Of a DNA stretch of 64,000 bases, positions 13,154-25,083 are shown piece by piece; the first letter of the stretch is position 1, and each line of letters starts with the position of its first letter. The DNA is from Phylloscopus collybita (Eukaryota > Chordata > Aves > Passeriformes > Phylloscopidae). The stretch covers positions 13,502,501 to 13,566,500 of the forward strand of contig JAJNNQ010000019.1 in NCBI GenBank assembly GCA_027886175.1, written 5' to 3'. A program made the translations under genes and the position numbers. The notes under the pieces were generated by a model that ran no database searches, was not told where the DNA came from, and worked only from the letters and a program-made list of their open reading frames with translations.

Positions 13154-14596
13154 AATAATAGAGGAGAGGTTTCATTTTGTGTGTGTAGACAAAAATATGT
13201 GTTTACAAAGGGCTCAGACAGCTGAAAATGCAGGAAATAGCAACATGCTCTTTGGCAGGAAGAGAGAAGTGGATTAAGACAAAAAAAGTTACTAAATTTT
13301 CCAGAAAGGGTCATGGCCAGTGAATCTTTACAGTCTTGTGGAGAGAAATTAGCTAATGGCCTGAACCCAGAGAAGTCCAAGGCGGTGATGTGTGAGTCAC
13401 AGGCTCAACCACAAGCCCGAGAGGTAGAAAGTGAGCTCAGGGTTTCAGCCATGCTCTCCAGGCAGGAATGAGTCAGGCGAGGAGACATTTGCTGATGCTC
13501 ATTCCAGAGAGGAACTGGAAAATTTGCAGCAGGGAGAAGAGCAGCAGCCGTGTGAGCTGTGCAGAGCATGGGGGGAGCTCAGCCTGGGGCTGCTCACCAA
13601 GGGGAGCTGCAGAGGGCTGAGGGCAGAGTTCTGGCTCTTCCAGCCTCTGCCGTGCTCTCACTAGGGAGGGCTGGGATAAAATCCTCAGCCAGATGTAACT
13701 CATGTTGCCCTGACCCTACAACAATACTTCAATTATTGTGTAAATAATAAAAAAGAGCATTCTTGTGTCTTATTACATGCTCCATGCTCTGCTCTGGATC
13801 TTTTGGTGTTGCTTTGCAGCTGATTGACTTTGTGGCTCTCTCAGATTTGGGGATGCCCAGTGGGAGACCAGAGCAGGGCTCTGGAGATGCTCCTGGGGCA
13901 GCACCTCAGCAGTGCTGCTGCTCTGACCCTGGGACCTGCACAGAGGAGGCTGGGGGTGGATTGGTGTGCAGGAGCTGTTATGCCCATCCTTTAGGAAAGA
14001 CTGGAATAGAGGAGGATGCTTTGGGAAAAGAAAGGTTTGGAGCTCAGCGCAGTGAGCTCTCGCTGCCCTCCGCTCCCCGCAGTCCCAACACCTCTCTGGG
14101 ACAGGGGAAAAGGAGAGCTCCAGGCTAAAGCTCTCAGATGTGGCTCCCTACAAAGGTTTAGAAGTGTCCCCTGCACTTTGAAGGGGACAAAGTCACAAAC
14201 AGCTGGTGCACCAGGGTGCACAGGGAATGTGCCTCTGTCCCTGGCAGTGCCAGGCCCCCGGACTATGAGGCTGGGTAGGGAGAGTTCTGCAAAGATTTCA
14301 AATGAAACAAAAACCTCTGTCTCAGCCTCCATTTGATCCCAGCGCTCTGTGCTTGCTGGTCACAGCGTGGGGAGGTCCAGCTTCACTTCTGAAGGCAGCA
14401 ACTTGCCCTTGCCCTTCTCCAGAGGTGTTAGCTCCAAGCAGAATTAGAGCTGTGTCAATGTGTAACCCCTGAGGTGCTTTGTTAACACATGCAGCAAATC
14501 CTTCAACCAAAACCACTTTTAGAATTTTCCCTCATGTCAAAGTAAAGTAAAGGTTTAAGGTTCCTTGTAAAGTAGTTTTCTTTCCTTTTCCTTCTT
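13154..14596. other. Single-copy noncoding DNA, locally GC-richer
   Basis: The part from 13400 to 14300 is more GC-rich than average, with overlapping short open frames on both strands. No CpG island, repeat ends or exon signature was recognised. Confidence 0.5.
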
Positions 14597-14614
14597 CCCC
14601 CCCCCCCCCCCCCC
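14597..14614. repeat. C18 homopolymer
   Basis: Eighteen consecutive C within a pyrimidine-rich stretch (TTTCCTTTTCCTTCTT upstream). The G-rich complement could form a quadruplex and the C strand an i-motif. Confidence 0.92.
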
Positions 14615-16917
14615 ACTTTATCTCTTTTTAAGTGCCTCAAATGTGCTTCATTGCATAACTCCTGCTGATGGTTTTTTTTTCAAATATTAAAAGCCAGCAG
14701 GCAAAGTGATGCTGCTGAGTTGGGTGAATTGGAGAGAGAATTAGGTTCTGAATTAGGTGATCCCAGGGCTGAGAGGTTGATGTCCCACCCCAGGCTACCA
14801 GCAGCAAGAGATTCTCTCTTTTGGGCTCTGAACCAGAACTCCCTGGTTCTGCAGGTGCTGAGGCATTTTCTGCTCATTCCACATCTGCTCCTTCCTCCCC
14901 TTTGATAAGGACACATCAAACACAGCTGGATGAGCTAAGGGTGGTCTCAGCAATCCGTGGTTTTCCTCTTACACAAGCAAAACAACCATAAACATCATCA
15001 TTTCCTATGTAAGCTACCCTTACCCCTTTGGAATTTTTTATGAGATTCCAGGCTCTGAGTCTGGATGAGGATCTCCTCCCACAGAAAATTTAAAGATAAA
15101 TGATTTGATTATAGAAGCACGAATTCTTATTTAGTGTGAATATTCTCCTGAAATAGAAGAGAGAATTACAAAACCTTTTGTCTTACAAAATGAAGCTCTT
15201 TTCTCAAAAGAAGAAAGGCTCAGGACTGGTTTGTTGGTTTTTTTTAAAGTATGTCATGGAAAGCATCTGGAATGCATACAAAAAAATGTAAAATACCTGA
15301 AAGATGAGCCTTTTTGAATACCCTGAAAATAGAGAGCAGGGCTGGTTTTGTGAGATTTTCAGTTGGAAGGTGATGTTTTTCCAAGCAATGCTTTCACAGG
15401 ACATTTTCTAACCTGTTTGTGTGTCAGCGTGGCTTTTTGCCCAGAGCATAGATTCAAAGCTATATCAAGCAAAAGTAAAACCTCCAGAAGTTGAATATAT
15501 ACTTAAAAATAAAGGGAAAAGAGCCAAATCTGAACAGCAAAAGAAGCAAAATCTTGCCATTTCAGAGTAGCATAAGATTAAGGGAGGTTTTATCATGTTG
15601 GATAACACCTAGGTTATTCATACATCAAATATAAAAAGGTGGGCTATTTTAGAAGTAACCTGAAGGCTTGTTAGTGACAGGTTTTTTCCAGCCTCTTTCT
15701 GAGCAACAGCATCTTCTCAGTTCAGCTCCTTTGCTTATCTTGCCCAAATCTATTAAGCTTTATCAGGCAGACCTTCGCTTTCCTACCCCAGAGCTCTGCT
15801 CTCCCTCTGCTGTGCACACACAGCTTCTCCCCCATCCTTTCCCTGCCAGGGAGATTTAAACCATCTGTATTTCCCTTTTCCATGAGGGAGCTCTCCTGCT
15901 GTGCTAACAGGGTCTGTTTTGTCAGGACATTTTCCCTGGAAAACTCCCGTTGTCAGATGGAGGCATCACGGGGAATCATCCCCTCTCCAGGGCTGCAGGA
16001 GCTGCTGCTGAACCCTGAGAGCTCTGTGGCAGCCCTGCATCCCTGACCTCTGCTTCTCCCATTAAATTCATGCCCAGGATTTGCTTGAGTCCTGTTAATA
16101 AACCCAGGGAGCTGCCTCTGACTGCTCTGCTCAGCGAGGAGAAGGCAGCATCCAGCCACAGCCCCATTCCTCCTCGGGTTATATTCCAAGGCTGATTGAA
16201 GTATTTGTTGAGGAGGACTCAGCTCAGACAAAGAACAGGGCTTTTAGTGACATAGATCATTAGAATCTGGACAAGGAACAGCCCTGTCAGGGTTGATTTA
16301 CTTCTGAAAAACCCAGTGATTCCTGAATATATTGAGTGCAATTTTGTCCTCTTTAACTGAACAACCGGTATCACAATAAGTTTTTTTTTTTATCTTAGAA
16401 CATCTTGAGGACAAATTGCATCGTAATATACTTTTTTATTGTACTTTTCAGTGCAGTTTTCTAAGAAACTGTCTAAAAAATCATCCTTTTATCCACCAGT
16501 TCCCTGCAGCCCCTCCTGGGCTGAAATAACAGTCTTTTTACAATGTACATCATTCACTGCAAACCAGCTTGGGGCAAGAAGGGAGAAAATATGCTGTATC
16601 TGTTACCTTTGAAGGAGAATTTTAGGCAGAAGGCAGTTAATTGCTCGTACATATATTCAACAGAATGGGAGAAATTCTTCATAGCAATTGTTGGATCTTT
16701 TTTATTTCCTTGAATTTAATTGCTGGATTTTTACTCAGAAACGAGAGGCAGATCTTTGCTTTTCTGTTTTGCTCACATAAAGAAGCCTAACACCGCCTGC
16801 CACTAAGATAAAGTACGTGACTGTCACTAATTTAAGCAGCGAGCAACAGCACGGAGTTTACCCTCCCTAAACTGCAGCTCCATGAATTTTCTTTAGAGGT
16901 CTAGGATCCGTGACAGA
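14615..16917. other. Single-copy DNA with a CpG-retaining stretch near 16340-16870
   Basis: No gene or transposon recognised. The part from about 16340 to 16870 is AT-rich, repeat-free and keeps several CpGs (in AACCGG, CATCGT, CTCGTA, ACACCGCC, GTACGTGA and GCGAGC). That is compatible with a constrained noncoding element, but it cannot be shown without alignment. Confidence 0.45.
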
Positions 16918-16937
16918 TCCAGCAGGATCCTGCTGGA
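16918..16937. repeat. 20-bp perfect palindrome
   Basis: TCCAGCAGGATCCTGCTGGA equals its own reverse complement, with no spacer. A related GGATCC lies just upstream. Function unknown. Confidence 0.9.
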
Positions 16938-18410
16938 GCTGTAGGATACAAAGGAATCAGAGGCTGTTGTAGGCAGAGTGTATGTGTGAGGTTGTAATCA
17001 AATGTTCAGAGCTGCCAATAATGAGTGATGCCAGTGATGGCAGTGATGTTACTGAAGTGACAGCGTAGAAATGCCACCATCTTACACGTACAAATCAAAG
17101 CAAAGCTGCATCCTAACAGCTTCCATGATGATGCTTTGATGCATATTTTATTTTCTCCACTAAATGAATGACACTGACTCTGCTGCCTGCAGTTCCCCCT
17201 CTCTCCCCGTGAAGTCTTGAAGGATGTCATTCCTCAGAGAGTTCTCGTGGGCAAGTCAACACACCAATGAAACCTGAATTTAATATGTCAACAGACTTGC
17301 TGGGCTGGGTGGTTTGCAGTAGATAACAGTTCTGTAGGAGAGGAGTCACCAAGCAGAAGGATGGCATCCCTTGAGCAGGTCATGGTGAGTGTTTGGATGC
17401 GTTCCCCAGCAGCTCCCCTGGGACTGAGCCATGAGATTTTCATTGCTGTCCACGGCTCTGGTGTGCCCAATCCCCTGGGCCATGCTCTCAAGGCATCTTG
17501 GCTGCAGAGAACTGCCCAGATATTTGGGAATTGCCACTGTCCTGTTATTAACCTGCCATGCCTGGCCATTCTCTGGATTTATATTGCAAGGTCGATTCAC
17601 CTCTGATCTACATCACTGTGTCTCTGAGGCCTGCTAAGGATTTCCTTGCCCAGAGAGAGCCTTGCTCCACATCTGTCACCTGACATGAGCTGACACAGGG
17701 GACCTTATACCCACCACCTGCAGCTCCCCAGGAGATTTATTTGCACAGACACTGAGTGCGCCCATTTCTTCACAGAAATAATGTGTGGCCAATGTGAATT
17801 ACAGAGCAAACTTGCTCTTTTATCTCACCTGTGATCAATGCTTCCAGAGAAAGGAGGGATCATTGCTGTGAGTGGTTGTGTTAATAACCAGCCTGCCCTG
17901 TGCAGAGCGATGCTGTCAGATTTCAATATTGCTACACAGATTGATTTTGCACATTTTATTTTTAAGGCAAAGTGCGGCCAAAAATGGTTCAAGAATGAAA
18001 TGTTTCTGCTGCAGAGGAACCAGCTGGCTGGGCCAAGGCAGCTCCTGGGAGCCATCCTGGTGTGAGGGCTCATGCTGAGGCTCAAAAAATGGGGTACAGG
18101 ATGGGGAAATCAGGAATTCCAGCACGGCCATGAGGATGCCAACTGGCTCTGACCTCATGGTTTGATTTGCAGGTCCCCATCAATTTCTGGGCCCTGGACT
18201 GTGGCAGACCCTGTTCTGTGGCCACTGGACTCTTTCAGCTCTTGCACCTCCTCTAGCTGGGTGTGCTGCCCTGTTGTCATCCTTGGTCCTGCAACCCTGT
18301 CCCCTGCAGAACCATCTCCTGTCCCCTCCTTGGCTCTGCCATCCCCACTCTGTCTGCTGCCAGGGCAGCAATGAACCCTCAAATCCTGGGCCAACCAGGG
18401 AATGCAAAAA
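16938..18410. other. Single-copy noncoding DNA
   Basis: Short CAGTGATG repeats near 17025-17050; otherwise nothing recognised. Overlapping open frames on both strands (17288-17637, 17825-18158) do not look coding. Confidence 0.5.
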
Positions 18411-18431
18411 CAACAACAACAACAACAACAA
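18411..18431. repeat. (CAA)7 microsatellite
   Basis: Seven CAA triplets preceded by five A. The poly-asparagine and poly-threonine strings in the frames crossing it are artefacts of the repeat. Confidence 0.9.
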
Positions 18432-18622
18432 CCACCCTTGTTTTCCAAATGCATGGTTCCTCTAAGTGCAACTTTTTCCTCTGCACATATGGCTGGAAGA
18501 GATGGGCACAGAAATTTATGAGAAAGCACAGGTTAGAAATGTGTTGGTCCTGAAAGATGTTAGTCAGTTCATTGCCAGGAAAAAGGAAATCTACACCCCT
18601 TGTCTTGGTGACAGTGTTCTTG

Positions 18623-18624
<2 letters not shown>

Positions 18625-18687
<63 letters not shown>
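18625..18687. repeat. A63 homopolymer
   Basis: Sixty-three uninterrupted A followed by GAAAAGC. It is by far the longest homopolymer in the window. No CR1, SINE or processed mRNA body was recognised immediately upstream and no obvious target duplication flanks it. The exact length should be regarded as uncertain because homopolymers are hard to sequence and assemble. Confidence 0.9.
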
Positions 18688-18689
<2 letters not shown>

Positions 18690-19438
18690 AAAGCTGTTTT
18701 TAAAACCTGCCCCTGTGAAAAAGAGATGCAGAGCAACCACACAGCTACAAAACTGGGAAAATGTGATTTTTTTGGAGAGGCTTTGGGAAACTTAACACCT
18801 TGTCCAAAGCATTTGGATGTCCCCATTTCATCCAGAGAGTGTTCATGGCTGGGTGATCTGGCAGCACAGAAATGTGCTGTCAGGGATATGGAAGCACCAC
18901 TTGACATGGCAGAAGGTGCTTTCAGAGGGTCTGTGAGCAATAATTTGGGATAAAACCAGGAAACAGCTCTGGCCAGGCTGCAGGGGCTGGAGGCTCTCTC
19001 CCTGGAGCTGCTTAACTGTGGTTAGAGAAGTTAACAAGGCAGGAGAAATGAGGCCTTGGTCTGTGATTTTCAATGCTTTGCACCTTTGGGAGATATAAAA
19101 ATAACCTGTGCTTTGCCAGTGGGCAAGAGACTGGGAAAATGCTTCAATATGAGATTAGAATAAAAGGGCAAGTGAGGAAACAGAGCTGAAAAAAGTGGGG
19201 GGAGCAAAGAGGGTGTGATGAGTTTTGGTTGGAGATGGGGAAGAGAAGTCACATGGAAAATTGTTCCAGGTAAAACTGTTGTCTTTTTCTGCACCAGCAG
19301 CTCTGAGCGAGTCTCTGGCTGTTTTGAAGAAACCAAAATATGTTTCCTCTTCTGTATCTTTTCCTTTGACATTCCAGCCTAGGGCTTAGATTTTCATAGA
19401 AGCCTTTGCTCCGGGGGAGGCTGGAAGGCTGATGGCAG
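18688..19438. other. Single-copy noncoding DNA
   Basis: Nothing recognised between the A-tract and the polypyrimidine tract. Confidence 0.5.
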
Positions 19439-19570
19439 CCCCCCCCCCTCCTCCTCCTCCTCCTTCTTCTCCTCCTCCTCACACCACAGCCTTCCTCCCC
19501 CTGCCCCATCCCCCTGCCAGCTCTTCTCCCTCCCCAGGGCTTGTCAGCTCCCTTCCCTTCCCTCCCCACG
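19439..19570. repeat. Polypyrimidine tract with (CTC)n core
   Basis: A C10 run leads into repeated CTC/TTC triplets (to about 19480), then about 90 bp that stay almost wholly pyrimidine (CCTTCCTCCCCCTGCCCC and similar). Strand asymmetry of this kind can form triplex (H-)DNA. The 158-codon antisense frame with an arginine/glycine run comes from this tract. Confidence 0.85.
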
Positions 19571-19902
19571 GGCAGAGTGAGATTGAGCAGAGCCTTCCAG
19601 GCAAGCAGCCCAGGAAATGTCACAAGAACACCAACATTTTTTCTAGCAGAACATTTCAGGCAATGTTGCAAGAAAGAAACCAAGGCCACCTTGATCCCAA
19701 CAAACCATGGGAATGGTTTGCTCAAAAGAGAGAATTCTTGACCCAGGAAAGGCTAGGGTGTGAAATGCTGTGAGGGGGTGGGAGGTCCCTTCTAATGCCA
19801 TGTGCTTGTACCTGCTCATCTTTCCCTTTTTCTTTATTAGTGTCTATCTGTCTATTCCCTCAAGCAACAGAAATTTTTATCTTGAGTGAAACTTGATAAT
19901 GG

Positions 19903-19937
19903 AAAAAAAAAAAAAGAAGAAGAAGAAGAAAAAGAAA
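19903..19937. repeat. Polypurine A/GAA tract
   Basis: A13, then about five GAA triplets and AAAAGAAAG. It is a purine-only simple repeat about 330 bp from the polypyrimidine tract, on the opposite strand sense. Confidence 0.88.
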
Positions 19938-20128
19938 GCGAAAACAATGTTAGAAAAATGCTACACCATCACTGTCAGAAATATTTCACTTTTTTTCCCC
20001 AAGGCCACCACAAATCCACTTTTTACATTTGCTTTTGAAACATCTGCTTTCAGAAACTGCTTCAGCTCAGCTCTGTCATTTCAGCTATTATGTGCAAATC
20101 ATTGCTTAAAATGTTAACATAAACCAAC

Positions 20129-20146
20129 TTTTTTTTTTTTTTTTTT
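20129..20146. repeat. T18 homopolymer
   Basis: Eighteen consecutive T followed by AAAATCATAG. No element body was recognised on the reverse strand. Confidence 0.85.
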
Positions 20147-20749
20147 AAAATCATAGTTAGAACTTTTTTCCTGGAATTTATAGACAGATTCTTTATCCTG
20201 GGAAGAAGTGAGCATGATGGAAAGGCACAAAGCCTGATCAGTGAGCAGAGGGTCAGAAACTTCTCCATGTGCTCACCTGATCAGAGGGATGTTAGAAGGT
20301 GGGAAGCTGCTGGCAGTGGGGAATAATTTCACAAAACATTCACTTAAGGCACAATCATTGAGAATGCGAATTTTGACAAGAATTTCAAATGAATTTGGGG
20401 CTTATAGGAATATCAAGAATATTCAGTTTTCATTGTTGATTATAACTGCAAATTTAGAGAAGCATCTCAACTTTGTGCCTTTCACTGCTCATGGCCCAGT
20501 GGTTTTCAGACACTTATGCACTTCCTGAGTCATAAACTGACATTAAATCCATGTGGATTCTGTCTGGAAGTCCTTTCTGCTCAGTTTTCAGATAATTTGA
20601 AAATCTGTTTTTCAAGCAGTGAATAAACACAATTAAGATATGATTTGGCCACTTACACTCAGAGGTGATGGTCCTCAACATCCTGTCACTGCACCTCCTG
20701 GATTCTAACTGACCCTGCTGAATAACCGAGCTTTGAAAATTCCAGCTTC
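20147..20749. other. Single-copy noncoding DNA
   Basis: No transposon or exon recognised. The last ~100 bp may belong to the duplication listed next, because weaker similarity to 21150-21260 continues upstream of the clear match. Confidence 0.45.
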
Positions 20750-20874
20750 TGGAAAAACTTAAAATTTTGGATGGGGAAAGATCCTGAGCATCCCAGTCTG
20801 CTTTTGATTTCATCAGAGCTAAAGCAGAAGGTGCTGGAGGAGCAGAATTGACCCACTCTTGGCTTGGAGGCTGG
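20750..20874. repeat. Diverged direct duplication, copy A
   Basis: About 125 bp matching 21264-21388 in the same orientation at roughly four in five positions by eye. Shared blocks include GAAAAACTT, AAATTTTGG, TCCCAGTCTGCTTTTG and GGAGCAG. The copy offset is about 514 bp. It could be a local segmental duplication or two copies of an interspersed repeat I do not recognise. Confidence 0.75.
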
Positions 20875-21263
20875 ATCCTTCTGTATCCCTGTCAACATGG
20901 ATCTCGATATCTGAAACCTCACCTCTCATTAAAGTAGTAGCAAACACGCACCGAAAATTTGGGTGGCATCAATACACTTATTTTTATAGCTCAAACTCGA
21001 TTATCACTTGTTACAAACAAGCTCCCAACTTTATATACCTAATGTAAGTGAAAATGAAACCATCTGTTGAATGGCTTCCCACTACGGAATGACAGATGCG
21101 TGAAACATGTGCCATAAATGGTGCTGGTGGCTTTGAACCTCCTGTGGGAGGCCAGATTGTTTTCAATCTCCTCCCACAGTGATTGATTACCCTGTGGGTA
21201 TTGCTCAAGTGCCGTGTTCCTCTTCCACTTCTTGTCAGGCACGAGGCAAAATCGTAGGACTGC
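20875..21263. other. Spacer between the two duplicated segments
   Basis: Noncoding, with weak similarity of its last ~100 bp to the sequence upstream of copy A. No repeat family recognised. Confidence 0.45.
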
Positions 21264-21388
21264 TGGGAAAAACTTGAAATTTTGGGCCGGGAAAAATTCT
21301 GAGCGTCCCAGTCTGCTTTTGCTGTCACCAGAAATAAAGGAGAAGGGGCTGGGGGAGCAGCATTGCCCCAGCTTGGTTTGGAGGGTGG
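21264..21388. repeat. Diverged direct duplication, copy B
   Basis: Second copy of the 20750-20874 segment. It ends at GGAGGGTGGG, where recognisable CR1 sequence begins, so the CR1 insertion or its 5' truncation point appears to cut or abut this copy. Confidence 0.75.
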
Positions 21389-21845
21389 GCCCTTGGGAGG
21401 AGGTGATTCTCCCGCTCTGCTCTGCTCTCCCAAGACCCCACCTGGAATCCTGAGGGTGGGATCTCGTGCCCCCAGCATGAGAAGGAAGTGCAGCTGTTGG
21501 AGCAAGTCCAAAGGAGTCCATGGGTTTGATGAGATGATTGGAGCCCCTCCTTTGTGGGGACAGGCTGAGAAAGTTGGGGCTGTTCAGCCTGGGGAGGAAA
21601 AGGTTCTGTGGAGACCTCACAGCACCTTCCAGTGTCTGAAGGGCCTGCAAGGAACCAGGAGAGGGGCAATCCTTCAGGAACTGGAGTGACAGGACAAGGG
21701 CTTCCCACTCTAGGAGGAGAAATTAAGGTTGAATATGCAGAAGGAATTGTTTCCTGTGGGGCTGGTGAGGCCCTGGCACAGGGTGCTCAGAGAAGCTGTG
21801 GCTGCCCCATCCCTGGAGGGGTCCAAGGCCAGATTGGGTGTGCAT
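21389..21845 (+). mobile_element. CR1 LINE fragment, sense, 3' end missing
   Basis: The longest CR1 piece in the window. It begins in the end of the second open reading frame (GAGGTGATTCTCCC, AAGACCCCACCTGGAATCCT, GAAGGAAGTGCAGCTGTTGG) and continues through GTTCAGCCTGGGGAGG, GACAGGACAAGGGC, GAGGCCCTGGCACAGGGTGC and GGGTCCAAGGCCAGATTGG. It then stops about 90 bp short of the usual CR1 terminus, so it has lost its 3' end by deletion. It has no intact enzyme domain. The 203-, 166- and 127-codon antisense open frames overlap it and are not genes. Confidence 0.93.
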
Positions 21846-24800
21846 CAGGAAAACCCAGGTTTTGTTTAGCCACAGTTCTGAGAAGCCCTCACAAAGACAC
21901 TGAGAGGATAATCTTATAATATTTTAAAAAATTATTTACTTACAGCTAGACTTGTACGTCCATTTCATCTCCTTCTCCTCTGACTTTGTCCTGGGATTTC
22001 TGCAGCTGACACCACCATGTTTTGGAAGAGTTTATGTTTCTACTGCTTCAACTGAAATGCCCATCAGATAAATCACCTTTGGAGGTATGAGCACAAACCA
22101 CAGCATTTCAGGATTATGGACTCTGCTTGTCCTCTCCCTTCATTGACAACGCATGGTGGAGAGGCTAGACAACAAACAGCCTCTGCTTTATCTCAGTGGA
22201 GTTTTAACTGTCTCAATATCTTGTACAATCAGCCCTTGAAGAAATTTAGTTTGATGACATTTTGTGTTGAGATGGACAAATATTTCTCAAGAGTTCCATA
22301 ACAGGAATTCTCGGAATGTGTCTCACTTCTCCAGTCCTCTCATCCTTTCCTCTGCCCCTTTGTTCCTCGGTGAAAACACAATTTGCTGCAAATCATTTCT
22401 TTTCACTGTCTGCATACATGCAGAAATACTGATAATATTTCTTTTAAAGAAAATCTTGGGGTTTTTAAAATATGTGAATACATGTAAGTTGAGTTCTTTG
22501 AAGATAATTTTTGGTCTGCTGAGGCTCATAAAAACCACTGCATATTTATAACAGCCACCACAGCAAAAGGAAGGGAGAAAGATATCAAGTGTAGACTAGA
22601 GAAACTGTTTTTAAAAGATCTCCATCTCTTTGGTAAATGAGTTTGAATGCAGTTGTCAAAGTAGCCTTTGGGATTTAGGTGCTCAAATTCCATTAAACTT
22701 CATAAGAACATAATAATCTATCCCCTTGGTTTTCCAAATAGATCCAAGATATATTCTGAATATTGTTACAGAAAGAAGTGTTTAGAAATTAATGATTTGC
22801 ACCTCTTTTAAAAATACAGGATAATTGGATTTCCTCCTCATGGGTAATATCAGTTGTAGCTTGATCAGGTTTCAATGAAAAGCTTTGTACAATGCAACAC
22901 CACCTCTGTTCCCACCTGCAAATTCTGTTTGGGAGGAATTTAAGGATTTTTAGGACCAGGGTTCTAAATGGAGCTCAAGCCCATCTGAAAGGCTGAGGAG
23001 ATCAGAGGGGCTGCAGTGTGGCCAGGGTCCATCAGAGGTCTCAGCTGCTTGGCTTGGGGAACAGGAGAGTAGAGGATGTGTGGGTGGCCAGATGGAAAAA
23101 AAGCAAATTCAGGTGATGTCGGGCAACGGATGTGGTGACAGCCAAGCAGGGGTCTCACTGCCATAATTGTTTTGGGGTAAATCACAGCCAGAAAAGGCCA
23201 AGTCATCACACCAGTTCAAGAATCTGTCCTTGTTCAGGCATCACATTGGCAGCACCAGGCCTGCAGTTTGCTCCTGATGCTGAACTCACCCAAAGGGATG
23301 AAGGGACTTTCTGAATGGAGCTTGTCATGGTGCCAGCTCATCAGCCTGGCTAAATCCATTCATTAATTATGTTACAAATACGATTTGGATGGAATCAAAA
23401 CCAGGGGAATTAGGTTTGGATTGAAATCCGCCTCCCACTTGACCCTTTTACAGTGTATTCATGAGTTTGTTTCATGATTCCTTCCTTTAAAACATATTTA
23501 AGTTAATTTCTAAGTGCAATGTTTTTCATATTAAAAAGCCCCCAGGCTTTTCATTAGAAAAATGTCAGGACCAATTTTTTTTTGTGCTTTGAAATTTCTG
23601 GCTTTTTTAGCCAAACCAATGAACTTGCCTCTCAGACTTGTAAGTGCTTTCAGTTGAGGTAAATGAAGAGTTTTTTTCTTTGACTTGCTTTATGTTGAGT
23701 GGCAGATCTTGTACAACACGTTCTTGATCTGATGGGTTGGGAATTATCATTCCATAGTTTCACCTTTCTTGTTCCCACAAGGAATTCAGCAAATTTAGGG
23801 GGAAAAAATAATTCAAGGAAATTTTTGGTAGCAAACAAAAGGCAATACTAAGCACCAGTCCCCTCCTGGAACAGTGACCTCTCCAAGAGTCTGGGTGGAT
23901 GATGCTCTGGAGATGTTCTTTGTCAGGACTGACTGGCTGACACAAAATGTTGTGTCACAGTCATCTAAGATGAAACAAAATAAATCCTTCTCTGCTGTTT
24001 AGTTGACTTCTGTTTTGCTTATTCTCATCATTTTGTGACAAATTGCATGATGCCAGACATTTCTGTCAAAGCTCAGTACTTTCAGTCATGCACATATATC
24101 AGTTTTGGCTTCCTGATCATCCTCTGACCTTTGTGGCTGCACAGAATAAACAAACAAGACCACTGAAAGTTCAGAATTACATATATTTATAATATCTATG
24201 TATAGATGATAACAGAACAATTGTATTTATCTGCTCTTTTGGACTTGCAAAAGGCTGGTATTTGAAATCCTGAGACCTGCATTCCCTAGTACTTTCAAAC
24301 CAGGATTTAAATTCTCCCTGCAATCAGCTTTGTACCATATGTTAAAATAATCTGAATCCTTTCCCATTAAACTTAAGGGAAAGTTTGAAAACCAGTTTAG
24401 TGGAAGTTTTAAACTTTAGAATAAAATATTTCATATTCCAAAAATGCCTTCTCTGAAAAATTGTTCCTTGAATTGGAAAGGGAGCAGGAGCTGTCTCCTA
24501 TTTAACTTGCTATAAGTCTGTCCCCATGTAACAGACATTATCCTTCTCACAAGTCTAAATTACTTCTTTTTCATCCTTTCCTCTTCACCCCTGTCACTGA
24601 ATTCATTATTCATTTTACTGACACATCCACTAAATGAGCTGAGCCCTATTATGATTAGCTTCAAAATATGCTAATCAAAAAGCCTACAGTATAAATATTT
24701 AAATTTCAGATTTTAGTAAACCTACCTTATCAAAAGCAAAAGAAAATGAAGCAACAGAGCACATGTATTATGTATACTATTATTATAGGGATGTACGAGA

Positions 24801-25083
24801 AAGCCTCCACAGAAAAAACCTCAAATTTTTAATTTATTTTTTTTTTTAAATAAGGGTCCTGTTGAGAAATGTTCTTGCTGTGAGTAGGTAGGCAGCCTGT
24901 ACCTACGCAGGGATGGTGATGAGATGGAGCCTTGTCATTCTGACAGGCAGCTTCGCTGTCCATCCATCCATCTGATCAGCTGGAACCAGCCCAGCAATAC
25001 TTCCACACTGAACTGTCAATTTCTTTAAGAATATATTTCACTGAATCTGCTTTTGGGTGACTCTCACCATAAGTTCACAGGGT
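21846..25083. other. AT-rich single-copy DNA
   Basis: Repeat-poor and AT-rich, especially 22400-22900, 23340-23850 and 24000-24850. No exon, RNA gene or transposon recognised. Confidence 0.5.

Noticed and set aside
18466..18795. 109-codon frame with a polylysine stretch
   Set aside because: It is carried by the A63 homopolymer.
19249..19725. 158-codon minus-strand frame with an arginine/glycine-rich run
   Set aside because: The run is the translation of the polypyrimidine tract at 19439-19570.
21039..21650. 203-codon minus-strand open frame
   Set aside because: It overlaps the sense CR1 at 21389 and the duplicated segment. The overlapping frames on both strands point to composition, not coding.
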